This document shows, piece after piece, positions 26,428-35,483 of a stretch of 64,000 bases of DNA. The position numbers were made by a program, and so were the translations under genes. The stretch comes from Streptomyces sp. HB132 (GTDB lineage: Bacteria > Actinomycetota > Actinomycetes > Streptomycetales > Streptomycetaceae). Each line of letters opens with the position of its first letter. Position 1 is the stretch's first letter. Under the pieces are notes generated by a model. That model did not search any database and was not told where the DNA came from. It saw only the letters and a list, made by a program, of their open reading frames with translations. Where the stretch lies: the NCBI RefSeq assembly GCF_016909575.1, contig NZ_JAFBGA010000009.1, positions 248,001 to 312,000 of the forward strand. Reading direction: 5' to 3'.

Positions 26428-26469
26428 CAGGGCGGCGGACGCCGACGGGTGTCGGAGTCCGCCGCCCTG
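26428..26469. terminator. terminator between convergent operons
   Basis: A perfect 13-bp inverted repeat (arms 26428-26440 and 26457-26469; CAGGGCGGCGGAC and complement) lies about 30 bases beyond the stop of the minus-strand ABC-2 permease gene. The interval 26152-26499 between the two convergent operons holds nothing else I can support; open frames there have poor composition. Confidence 0.8.
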
Positions 26470-26499
26470 GAGCGGGGCGGAATGCTGACCGGCCTCGCC

Positions 26500-27291
26500 C
26501 TACCGGGGGTCGCGGCCGAACAACGACCGGGACCAGAAGTAACCGAGGACGACAAGCACCAGGCACCAGGCGACGGCAAGCCAGCCGTTGTGGCCGATCT
26601 CGCTGCCCAGCAGCAGTCCCCGGAGGGTCTCGATGGCCGGGGTGAACGGCTGGTACTCGGCGACCGGCTGGAACCATCCCGGCATCGCGTCGACCGGGAC
26701 GAAGGCGCTGGAGACGAGCGGCAGGAAGATGAGCGGCACGGCGTTGTTGCTGGCGGCCTCGGGGTTCGGACCGGACAGACCCATACCGACCGCGATCCAG
26801 GTGAGTGCCAGGGAGAACAGTACGAGCAGCCCGAGTGCCGCCAACCACTCCAGGGCTGTGGCGTCCGTGGAACGGAACCCGATGGCCACCCCGACGGCGC
26901 CGACGAGGACCACGCTCGCCACGCACTGCAGCACGCTGCCGACGACGTGCCCGATGAGGACGGATCCGCGGCTGACGGCCATCGTGCGGAAGCGGGCGAC
27001 GATCCCCTCGGTCATATCCATGGAGACGGACACCGCGGTGCCGATCGTGGTACCGCCGATGGTCATCAGCAGGATGCCCGGGATGAGATACGCGATGTAG
27101 TCGGACCGGTCGGCCCCGCCGTCCCCGATGCCGGCGCTCATGACCTCGCCGAAGACGTAGACGAAGAGCAGGAGCAGCATGACCGGGGTGAGCAGCAGGT
27201 TGAGGGTCATGGAGGGGTAGCGCCGGGCGTGCAGGAGGTTGCGGCGCAGCATGGTGGTCGAGTCGCGTACGGCGAGGGGGAGGGAGCTCAT
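26500..27291 (-). CDS. ABC-2 type exporter permease (DrrB-like)
   Basis: A 263-residue permease with six hydrophobic segments and the ABC-2 pattern (NLLLTPVMLLLLFVYVFG, YIAYLIPGILLMTIGG, then EGIVARFRTMAVSRGSVLIGHV and the FLPLVSSAFVPVDAMPGWFQPVAEYQPFTP conserved block). It would form the membrane part of a drug or lipid exporter with the ATPase encoded immediately upstream; the two genes overlap by four bases. The family includes daunorubicin exporter DrrB; the real substrate is unknown. The start is taken at the overlap, which gives the expected cytosolic N-terminus ahead of helix 1. Confidence 0.87.
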   Translation of the reverse strand: MSSLPLAVRDSTTMLRRNLLHARRYPSMTLNLLLTPVMLLLLFVYVFGEVMSAGIGDGGADRSDYIAYLIPGILLMTIGGTTIGTAVSVSMDMTEGIVARFRTMAVSRGSVLIGHVVGSVLQCVASVVLVGAVGVAIGFRSTDATALEWLAALGLLVLFSLALTWIAVGMGLSGPNPEAASNNAVPLIFLPLVSSAFVPVDAMPGWFQPVAEYQPFTPAIETLRGLLLGSEIGHNGWLAVAWCLVLVVLGYFWSRSLFGRDPR

Positions 27292-28325
27292 CGGACGTCC
27301 TCCTTGGTCTGGTCGGTCCGCTCGGTCCGGTGGATCGGGTGGGTCTGGTGGGGGAGGTCGGTGTCGCCGGTCAGGGCGAAGAAGACGTCGTCGAGGTCGG
27401 GTGTGTGGACGGTGAGTTCGTCGGCGTCGATGCCGGCGGAGTCGAGTCGGTCCAGGAGGGAGCGCAGTTCGCGTTGGCTGCCGTCGCTGGGGATGTGGAG
27501 GGACAGTGCGTCGTCGTCCCTGGTGGTTTCCCGCAGTGCGGTTGCGGCGTGGTGGTAGGTGGCCGGGTCGGTGAAGCGGAGGCGGACGTGTCCGCCGGGG
27601 ACGAGTCGTTTGAGTTCGTCGGCGCTTCCTTCGGCGGCGATCCTGCCGTTGTCGAGGACGGCGATGCGGTCGGCGAGTTCGTCGGCTTCCTCGAGGTACT
27701 GGGTGGTGAGGAAGACGGTGACGCCGTCGGTGACGAGTTCGCGGATGATTTTCCACATGGTGTGGCGGGAGCGGGGGTCGAGCCCGGTGGTGGGTTCGTC
27801 GAGGAAGATGATGCGCGGGCTGCCGACGAGGGTCATGGCGATGTCGAGGCGGCGTTTCATGCCGCCGGAGTAGCTCTGGGCGGGTTTCCTCGCGGCGTCC
27901 ACCAGGTCGAAGCGTTCCAGGAGCCGGGTGGCGGTCCTTCGGCCCTCGCTCCTGGGCAGGTGGTGCAGGTCCGCCATGAGGAGCATGTTCTCCTCGCCGG
28001 TGATCAGTCCGTCCACGGCGGAGAACTGCCCGGTGACACCGATCGTGGCGCGCACGGACTGCGGGGCGGTGGCGATGTCGTGACCGCCGACCTGGGCCTG
28101 CCCGCCGTCGGCCGGGACGAGCGTGGAGAGGATCTTCACGGCGGTGGTTTTTCCGGCGCCGTTCGGACCCAGCAGTGCGAACACGGACCCGGCCGGGATG
28201 TACAGGTCGATCCCGTCGAGGACGGTCCTGTCGCCGTAGGACTTGCGCAGACCTATGGCGGAGACGGCAGGGGGCGACTGCGGAGCCCCACCGCGACTGG
28301 ATGTGGGCATGACAGAAGAAGGCAT
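27288..28325 (-). CDS. ABC-2 exporter ATP-binding protein (DrrA-like)
   Basis: A 345-residue ATPase. Walker A is ALLGPNGAGKTTAVKIL, the DrrA-type block VTGQFSAVDGLITGEENM is at about 100-115, the signature is YSGGMKRRLDIAMTL, Walker B is IIFLDEPTTGLDPRS, and TTQYLEEADELADRIAVL follows. A C-terminal DrrA regulatory extension (about 240-320) ends in a His/Thr-rich low-complexity tail. GGAGGACC precedes the ATG at 28325. It exports a hydrophobic compound with the permease downstream. The operon is headed by an RHH regulator and a DUF4097 protein, suggesting a stress- or antibiotic-inducible pump. Confidence 0.88.
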   Translation of the reverse strand: MPSSVMPTSSRGGAPQSPPAVSAIGLRKSYGDRTVLDGIDLYIPAGSVFALLGPNGAGKTTAVKILSTLVPADGGQAQVGGHDIATAPQSVRATIGVTGQFSAVDGLITGEENMLLMADLHHLPRSEGRRTATRLLERFDLVDAARKPAQSYSGGMKRRLDIAMTLVGSPRIIFLDEPTTGLDPRSRHTMWKIIRELVTDGVTVFLTTQYLEEADELADRIAVLDNGRIAAEGSADELKRLVPGGHVRLRFTDPATYHHAATALRETTRDDDALSLHIPSDGSQRELRSLLDRLDSAGIDADELTVHTPDLDDVFFALTGDTDLPHQTHPIHRTERTDQTKEDVR

Positions 28326-28392
28326 GTGGTCCTCCCGGTAACGGGCTTGGGTGGATCGACGGGCGGTGGAGTCGAGACGGATCCGTCGGGGG

Positions 28393-29235
28393 TCAGGCCT
28401 TGGTGCGTCGGATGTCGATGTTGCCGTGCCGGGTGCGGGCGCGGATCTTGACGGTCTCCGCGGACGGCTCAGGTGCCTCGGACGCGGTGAGCGTGTTGCG
28501 CACCTGTCCGGAGCCCGCGTGTACGTCGAGCCAGGCGGCCGTGCCTTCACGGACGCCGACGTCGATGGCGCCGTACGCGGTCTCCAACTGGACGGTGCCG
28601 CGTGTCACTCCGTCCACGCGCAGGGTGCCGTGGGCGGTGGTGGCGGTCACCGGGCCATCGGCTCGCCGGATCTCGATGTCGCCGTTGGCGCCGCTCACCC
28701 GCAGTTCTCCGGTCGCGGCGCCGACGGTCGTGGTGCCGTGCGAGTTCTTCAGGACGGCGGGGCCGTCGACGAGGCCGACGCGCAGGCTGCCGGAGCTGGT
28801 GGTGATCTCGGCCATGCCCTCGACCCGGTCCACTGTGATCGATCCGTGGGACGCCTTGAGATGCAGAGGGCCGGTCGTGTCGAGGCGGACGTCACCGGAC
28901 GAGACCTTCGCCCGGACCTCGCCGAGCCTGCCCTCGCCGAGTACCTGGGCCCAGGAGCCCGTCATGTCGATGCGTGAACCCGTGGGCAGTTCGACCGTCA
29001 CGTCGACGGTGCCGGTCCGGCCGAACAGGTTGGACTTGGGTGTCCGGACGGTCAGGGCGCCGTTCGCGTACGTGACCTCGGTCTGGTCCGCGGTCCGCAC
29101 GTCCAGGTCCTTCTTCGGGTCGCGGGGCCGCACCTCGACCACGGTGTCGAGGCGGTCGCCCGCGGTGAACTGGATGGAACCGGCCTCCACGTGCGCCGTG
29201 GCCGAGATTGCTTGGGGAGTGTCGAAAGAAGGCAT
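28393..29235 (-). CDS. DUF4097-type beta-helix/adhesin-like protein
   Basis: A 280-residue protein built of repeated short beta-strands, recognised as the DUF4097 (putative auto-transporter adhesin head-like) family from tandem units such as KVSSGDVRLDTTGPLHLKASHGSITVDRVEG and TTAHGTLRVDGVTRGTVQLETAYGAIDVGV. No signal peptide or membrane segment is seen, so it probably acts inside the cell. In Streptomyces such proteins often sit between a regulator and a DrrAB-type exporter, as here. Function is unknown; no catalytic residues are evident. GAGGAC lies about 9 bases before the chosen ATG. Confidence 0.8.
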   Translation of the reverse strand: MPSFDTPQAISATAHVEAGSIQFTAGDRLDTVVEVRPRDPKKDLDVRTADQTEVTYANGALTVRTPKSNLFGRTGTVDVTVELPTGSRIDMTGSWAQVLGEGRLGEVRAKVSSGDVRLDTTGPLHLKASHGSITVDRVEGMAEITTSSGSLRVGLVDGPAVLKNSHGTTTVGAATGELRVSGANGDIEIRRADGPVTATTAHGTLRVDGVTRGTVQLETAYGAIDVGVREGTAAWLDVHAGSGQVRNTLTASEAPEPSAETVKIRARTRHGNIDIRRTKA

Positions 29236-29317
29236 GGCTGTCCCGTCCTCTTGGGTCTTCAGGTCGTCCCCGCTGGTGGGGGGTGGTGTGGGTGAAGTGG
29301 CGTGGGCGGAGGTGCGG

Positions 29318-29836
29318 CTAGCGCACCCAGCCCGTGAAGCTCTGTCCGACGGTCTGTGCCTTCTCCGTCGTACGCGGTCGCGTCCCGCCGTCGACCGCTG
29401 CCGACACGGCCCGCACCAGCCAAGCGTTGACCGACAGGCCCTCGCGGGTTGCGGCCTCCTCGGCGCGGGCCTTGAGGTGGGCGGGCAGGCGCAGATTGAC
29501 GCGGGCGGTGCCACCCTCTTCCCCGTCGGCCGGGGCCGGGTTCGTGAGCGCCTCGCCTGGTGTGGCCGCTTCCGGAAGTGCGCCTCCGCCGGCGGGCGGC
29601 AGTGTCACCACGAAGTCGGGGTCGAGCCCGCGCAGCCGTACGTCGACCGAGCCGGGGGCGAGTTCACGGGTGATCTCGTCCGTCGCGGCGGAGAGCACGT
29701 TGAGCATGGTCAGCCGGGTCGCCGACTCCAGGGGGGCGGTGAGCCTCTCTGCGAGGGCGCGGGCTTCTTCGCCGCCGGCTTCGGCGGCCACCGCGAGTTC
29801 GCGGCGCAGGGTGTCGACATACGGCGTGAGGTCCAT
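29318..29836 (-). CDS. ribbon-helix-helix (HicB/Arc-like) regulator
   Basis: A 172-residue protein. Its C-terminal third has the RHH-type signature TARVNLRLPAHLKARAEEAATREGLSVNAWLVRAVSAAV (about residues 112-150), as in HicB/CopG/Arc DNA-binding proteins. The N-terminal part (MDLTPYVDTLRREL) is a helical region of unknown role. No HicA toxin gene is adjacent, so it is more likely a repressor of the downstream DUF4097-ABC operon than a toxin-antitoxin partner. A perfect 19-base palindrome lies only 10 bases upstream of its ATG, consistent with autoregulation. The start at 29836 is chosen because an upstream in-frame ATG would place coding sequence over that palindrome. Confidence 0.8.
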   Translation of the reverse strand: MDLTPYVDTLRRELAVAAEAGGEEARALAERLTAPLESATRLTMLNVLSAATDEITRELAPGSVDVRLRGLDPDFVVTLPPAGGGALPEAATPGEALTNPAPADGEEGGTARVNLRLPAHLKARAEEAATREGLSVNAWLVRAVSAAVDGGTRPRTTEKAQTVGQSFTGWVR

Positions 29837-29846
29837 GGCGCCATAG

Positions 29847-29865
29847 TGGCACCACTGTGGTGCCA
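29847..29865. promoter_or_regulatory. perfect palindromic operator candidate
   Basis: TGGCACCAC-T-GTGGTGCCA is a perfect 9-bp inverted repeat around one base, located 10 bases upstream of the RHH regulator start. Its position suits an autorepressor operator or promoter-overlapping site. Confidence 0.65.
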
Positions 29866-29956
29866 TGCGCAAGCGGAAGTGCGGCGTTCTTCTGTCCGAT
29901 CGCTGACGCTACCGCTTTGACCTGCGCAAATGTGGTGATGCATTTCCATGAAATCG

Positions 29957-30033
29957 TGGCACCGGTCTGGTGTGGATGCTCCTGGGAGGGTGAGGTGGCA
30001 TTGGCTGGTGCCAGAGTGGCGCCAGATGGTGTC
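29957..30033. repeat. cluster of operator-like half sites (TGGYRCC motifs)
   Basis: Further copies of the palindrome half site occur 90-190 bases upstream: TGGCACC at 29957-29963, TGGTGCCA at 30006-30013, TGGCGCCA at 30017-30024 and TGGTGTC at 30027-30033. Their density exceeds the background. The remainder of 29866-30175 shows no gene. They may be auxiliary RHH binding sites. Confidence 0.45.
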
Positions 30034-30175
30034 GCGTGACGCCGCCCTCGGCGGCTGCCGGCTGCTCCGGCCGCCGGCAGGTCTCCGGGATCCGGATGCG
30101 GACGGCTGGCCCGACCGGTGAGGTGTCGCGTCCGAACATTCCACGGCGCCGGTCGGCATCACGCCGGTACCACGC

Positions 30176-30211
30176 GTGCGAGCGCCCCGGCGCGTGCCGG
30201 GGCGCTCGCAC
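30176..30211. terminator. strong terminator of the CNNM/CBS operon
   Basis: A perfect 16-bp GC-rich hairpin with a 4-base loop (arms 30176-30191 and 30196-30211) lies 12 bases past the stop of the minus-strand gene ending at 30223. Confidence 0.88.
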
Positions 30212-30222
30212 GTCGACGCCTG

Positions 30223-31242
30223 TTACGCCTTCTGAGGCTGAAGGAAACGGGCCAGCAGATCGTCCAGGCTGACCATGCCGGTGAGTACGCCCGATGCGTC
30301 CCGGACGACGGCGAGCGATGCCCGGCGCCTGCGCAGGAGTTCGATCGCCTCGGCGACCGTGGCGTCCTCCGTCAGTTCCGGCACGGGTCGGGCCAGTTCA
30401 CGCGCGACGGTGTCCCTTCCCTGGGCACGCGCGACGAGGACGTCACGGGCGTGCACCGACCCGAGGACGGTCCCCTGGCCGCGGACCAGTAGCCGGGTGC
30501 GGTCGGTGCCGGCGGCCAGACGCAGGATCTGCTCCGCGTCCGCCTCGCCGTCCACGGCGGAGATGTCGGCGGCCGGGATCTGCAGGTCGCGAACCGGCGT
30601 CTCCGGCTCGGTCAGCGAGCGCGTCAGCAGTTCGGAGTCGGTCTCACTGATCAGACCGAGCCGCTCCGACTCCTCCACCAGGTGCGTGAGCTGCTCGCGG
30701 TTGTGGACGGAGGTCAGCTCGTGGCGCGGGGCGACCCGGCACAACCGCACCAGGCCGTTGCTGATCCTGTTGAGGACCCAGATCAGGGGGCGCACGGTCT
30801 TCACGACGCTCCGGAAGGGCGGGGAGAGCAGCATCGCGGAGCGCTCGGGGTGGGCGATGGCCCAGGACTTGGGGGCCATCTCGCCGAGCACCATGTGCAG
30901 GAACACCACCACGACCATCGCCACGGCGAACGCGACACCGTAGCTGAGCGCGCTGGGAAGCCCCAGCTCGTGCAGCAGCGGGTCCAGCTCGTGGGAGATC
31001 GCCGGCTTCGACACCGACCCCAGGCCCAGCGTGCACACCGTGATGCCGAGCTGGGCGCCGGCCAGCATCAGTGACAGCTCACGCATGCCGGCCAACGCCG
31101 CCTTGGCGCCCCGCTGCCCCTCGGCCACGGCCCTTTCCATCCGGTGCCGCTTGGCGGCGACCAGCGCGAACTCGGCCGCGACGAAGAAGCCGCTGCCGAC
31201 CAGCAGCAGCACGGTGACGAAGACCGCCATCGGGAAACTCAT
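30223..31242 (-). CDS. CNNM/CBS transporter, short subunit (second tandem pair)
   Basis: A 339-residue protein with the CNNM membrane domain (GSGFFVAAEFALVAAKRHRME, LGEMAPKSWAIAHPE) and a CBS pair (around LGSVHARDVLVARAQG and LAVVRDASGVLTGMVSLDDLLARFLQ). It lacks the CorC_HlyC module. Its ATG overlaps the stop of the long subunit upstream. The layout mirrors the pair at 4.7-7.1 kb, so the window holds two separate heteromeric CNNM systems. Likely role: divalent cation efflux at the cell membrane, from family knowledge. Confidence 0.87.
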   Translation of the reverse strand: MSFPMAVFVTVLLLVGSGFFVAAEFALVAAKRHRMERAVAEGQRGAKAALAGMRELSLMLAGAQLGITVCTLGLGSVSKPAISHELDPLLHELGLPSALSYGVAFAVAMVVVVFLHMVLGEMAPKSWAIAHPERSAMLLSPPFRSVVKTVRPLIWVLNRISNGLVRLCRVAPRHELTSVHNREQLTHLVEESERLGLISETDSELLTRSLTEPETPVRDLQIPAADISAVDGEADAEQILRLAAGTDRTRLLVRGQGTVLGSVHARDVLVARAQGRDTVARELARPVPELTEDATVAEAIELLRRRRASLAVVRDASGVLTGMVSLDDLLARFLQPQKA

Positions 31243-32576
31243 GCCCGCTCCTCCGGCTCGTCGGCCAGACGCTCGATACGGATGCGTTCCGGCACGTGCC
31301 GGTCGAGGGCACGCACGTCGATCACAGCGACAGCGTCGTGCGGCAGCCGCACCGTGAGACGGTCGCCGATGGCCGGGAAGCGTCCGAGCCGGTCGATGAT
31401 CAGGCCGGCCACCGTGTCGTAGTCCTCGTCGGCGGGCAGTTCGATCCCGGTGGTCTCGGCCACCTCGTCCAGGCGGCGCCCGGCGTCCACGATCCAGCCG
31501 TCGCCGTCCGCGACGGCCACCGCGGTGACCGTGTCCGACTCGTCGGCGATGTCACCCACCAGCTCCTCGGCGATGTCCTCGTAGGTGACGACACCGGCCA
31601 CGCCACCGTGTTCGTCCAGGACCACGGCGAACTCGTCGTCCCGCTCCCGCATGCGCTCGACGGCACCCGGCAGGGGCAGCGTGTCCGGCAGCAGGAGTGC
31701 CCCGCGTGCCACGGCGCCGGCGGTGGCGCCGGTGAGCCGCTCGGCGGGCAGCCCCATGAGCTCCCGCACACCCAGCACGCCCGCGATGTCGTCGGGGTGG
31801 TCGCCGAGCACCGGGTAGTTGGAGTGGCCGTGCTTGCCGATGAGGCCGATCGCCTCGGCGGCCGTGGCGTCCTTGCGTACGAAGACCGCGTCGGCACGCG
31901 GCACCATCACTGCGTGCAGTGTCCGCTCGGAGAACTCCAGTGCGTGGTCGAGCAGTTCGGCCGTGCCGCGCGGCAACTGCCCCTGCTCGTGGGACTCGCC
32001 GATCAGGTGGCCGAGCTCCTCCAGGGTGGCACCGTGGTGCAGCTCCTCGACCGGTTCGATGCCGATCCTGCGCAGCAGCTTGTTGGCCGCCCCGTCGAAG
32101 ATCCGCACCACGGGTCCGACGACCTTGAGGTACGCGAGTGTGGAGCCGGCCAGCGCCTTCGCCAGCCGCTCCGGGACGGCGATGGCCAGGTTCTTCGGGG
32201 CCAGTTCGCCCAGCACCATCTGCACCGCGGTGGCGAGCACGAAGGCGAGTACGACGGAGATGCCGGTCACGGCGCCGTCGGGAATGCCGAGGCCGGACAG
32301 GACCGGCCGCAGGATGGCCGAGACGGACGGCTCGGCGATGAAGCCCACGACCAGACCGGTCACGGTGATGCCGAGCTGGGCGCCCGAAAGCATGAACGAC
32401 AACCGCCCCAGCACGGTCAGTGCGCGGGCGGCCTTCCTGTCACCGGCCTCGGCCTGACGGGCGAGGGCGAGCCGGTCGGCGGAGACGTAGGCGAACTCCT
32501 GGGCGACGAAGTAGCCCGTTCCCGCGGTCAGCACGAAAACGGACAGCACGCCGAGCCAGGCCTGTGCGGCACTCAT
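31239..32576 (-). CDS. CNNM/CorC transporter with CBS pair and CorC_HlyC domain (second tandem pair)
   Basis: A 445-residue membrane protein. The CNNM domain includes TGYFVAQEFAYVSADRLALA and LGELAPKNLAIAVPERLAK; the CBS pair contains HGHSNYPVLGDHPDDIAGVLGVREL and FAVVLDEHGGVAGVVTYEDIAEELVGDI; a CorC_HlyC domain (DYDTVAGLIIDRLGRFPAIGD) ends the chain. The ATG at 32576 is selected because the membrane domain begins immediately after it, though only a weak GGGGTGG lies upstream; the frame is open to 32759. The four-base overlap with the short subunit indicates coupled translation. Confidence 0.87.
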   Translation of the reverse strand: MSAAQAWLGVLSVFVLTAGTGYFVAQEFAYVSADRLALARQAEAGDRKAARALTVLGRLSFMLSGAQLGITVTGLVVGFIAEPSVSAILRPVLSGLGIPDGAVTGISVVLAFVLATAVQMVLGELAPKNLAIAVPERLAKALAGSTLAYLKVVGPVVRIFDGAANKLLRRIGIEPVEELHHGATLEELGHLIGESHEQGQLPRGTAELLDHALEFSERTLHAVMVPRADAVFVRKDATAAEAIGLIGKHGHSNYPVLGDHPDDIAGVLGVRELMGLPAERLTGATAGAVARGALLLPDTLPLPGAVERMRERDDEFAVVLDEHGGVAGVVTYEDIAEELVGDIADESDTVTAVAVADGDGWIVDAGRRLDEVAETTGIELPADEDYDTVAGLIIDRLGRFPAIGDRLTVRLPHDAVAVIDVRALDRHVPERIRIERLADEPEERA

Positions 32577-33810
32577 CCGACACCACCCCGCCGGGTGCCG
32601 TGCGCGGTAAGCGCTGGGCGGGATGGCCGGGGACTGTATTCGGAAGGGTCCGTCGATCTGGCGGACAAGCGAGAGCTCCTCAACTAGGTGTGCATACGCA
32701 AAACGATTCTGACCGGAATCGCGTTCCCGGCCACCGAGCGCACCGTCCGACAGAGGCATACCGCCCGTCCGGCACCGGCAGGCGTTCAGGAGGTGACCGC
32801 GGACGTGGCCCCGGGATCGGCTCAGGAGCTTGATTCCGACCTGTGCGTGCGGGCTTCTCGGGGCGCGCCCCGGCCCGCAGGGGCAACTCTATGCTTCTAC
32901 TCACTTGTAGAAGTTGCCTGGCCCCTGCGGGCGGCCGGCTCGAGCAGGAGCCCCTCGGTGCCCCCGGCCGGCACCCTCACCCCGGGACCGTGCCCGCGTG
33001 GACCGGGGCCGCTCCTCTGCCTCCGGTCGCGACGGGTCGAGCGGGAGTTCGTGCGGGACGGGGAGGGCCGGTCGGGTCTCGTCACCGGCGATCAGGTCGC
33101 GCGGCGTGCGGGCATAGCGCTTGCCCCGTGCCTGTCCGCGCCCATGTCCCGGCCTCGAGCCGCGGGAGGCGTAGTCCGGCGGCATCACGGCGAGCCACGT
33201 TCCGGCCCCGCGGCCGCGTTCCCGAGCCACCGGCCTCGGCGGCGGGGGCGTGCGTGCGTGGGTGATCCGCCATGCGTCCAGGGGGCTGCTACGACCGCTC
33301 GTCGGCGTCGGTCCGTCGCCGGGGGCATCCATCCGGTGTGGCATCGGCCGGACGGCGCGGGGAGCTCACGACGAGCCTCCGGTGCCGTCCGGCCCGCGGC
33401 TCCCACGGCGGAGCGGGTCCAGGGCCACCCGCCCCCGCAGCCGCGCGACCACGTGGTGTCCGCCACGGCCGACGCCGCCCCCGTGCGTCCATGAGCCGGT
33501 GGCGTCCGTGTGCCGGGGGAGGGGGATCGAGCGTCGGTCGTCGGGCGGCTGCGAACCGGATCTCTACCGCGCCGGCCGTAGCCGGTGGCACTCCGGTCGG
33601 ATGATGTGAGGGGACGCCCGTCGCCGAACGGCCGAGCGCGATGCCGTGATCACCACATCCGCGAACCGGACCCGCGACCGCGCCGGCGGCCCGGACGACG
33701 GGCCGAAGATCCCGGAGCGCGTTCCGGGCCGGACGCTCGTCGTCCTCGCCGTGTTCGTCACCCGGGCGGGACTGCCCTGACATGCCGTCATTCCCGTGGA
33801 CGGGTGAGGT
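32577..33810. other. 1.2-kb region without a convincing gene
   Basis: Several overlapping open frames exist on both strands, but their translations are Arg/Pro/Gly-rich with no recognisable domain and no ribosome binding sites, typical of shadow frames in GC-rich DNA. Two things stand out: a large nested inverted repeat at 32873-32932, and a short plus-strand frame at about 33644-33779 whose last residues, RTLVVLAVFVTRAGLP before a stop, recall the first helix of a DHA2-type MFS exporter. The region may be a decayed gene, but this is weak. Confidence 0.35.
32873..32932. repeat. 60-base nested inverted repeat with AT-rich core
   Basis: Outer arms GCCCGCAGGGGC (32873-32884) and GCCCCTGCGGGC (32921-32932) pair perfectly over 12 bp; an inner perfect 7-bp repeat CTTCTAC/GTAGAAG (32894-32900, 32907-32913) surrounds a 6-base loop. 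The core is AT-rich against its surroundings. It could be a bidirectional terminator, an RNA element or the end of a lost mobile element; no adjacent gene explains it. Confidence 0.55.
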
Positions 33811-33831
33811 GGGGCGCCCGCCCGGCACCCC
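33811..33831 (-). terminator. probable terminator of the chitinase gene
   Basis: An 8-bp GC-rich stem including one G-U pair, with a 5-base loop, lies about 40 bases beyond the chitinase stop codon on the minus strand. Confidence 0.5.
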
Positions 33832-33870
33832 ACCCCTGACCCGCCCTGCGGTGCGTGTACCCCGCCGGGG

Positions 33871-35136
<1,266 letters not shown>

Positions 35137-35226
35137 TGTGGCTCCTCGTGGGGGAGGGCTTGGGTGTGGGGGGTGTGCGCCCCCGGCCGTCCGAATTGGC
35201 ATGGACGCGATGAGGCGTTGGGGGGA

Positions 35227-35269
35227 ACCGTAGAAGGACTAGACCAGTGGGGTCAATGGTTCGGACCAA
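35227..35269 (-). promoter_or_regulatory. chitinase-type promoter with 12-bp direct repeats and a dre-like box
   Basis: On the minus strand a -35 TTGACC (35256-35251) and a -10 TACGGT (35232-35227) are 18 bases apart. Two 12-base direct repeats flank the -35: TTGGTCCGAACC (35269-35258) and CTGGTCTAGTCC (35247-35236), 22 bases centre to centre. The second overlaps a DasR-like box (half site AGACCAGT on the plus strand). This is the arrangement known for chitin-induced, glucose-repressed Streptomyces chitinase promoters. Confidence 0.75.
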
Positions 35270-35483
35270 TTTCGCCGACCGGGGCCCAGACTGACCGGTG
35301 ACGCCCGGGCTCCGATCGGGCATACTCAACGCGCCACAGCCGCTGGCCAGCGCCTCCCGTGATCCGGGAAGGCAGGATCGGCTGGGGAGCCGTAGATTTC
35401 CGGGCACCGCCCGGGACCACCCGGCGGTGCCGCACACCCCGCGCGCGTCCGTCGTCACGCCCGACAGGGAGGAGAGCGCCGTC

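Noticed and set aside
29318..29836. A HicAB toxin-antitoxin pair
   Set aside because: No HicA-sized toxin frame adjoins the HicB-like gene; the neighbour is a DUF4097 protein.
32688..33494. A 268-residue plus-strand frame in the gene-poor region
   Set aside because: Arg/Pro-rich, no ribosome binding site, no recognisable domain, and it runs through the inverted repeat.
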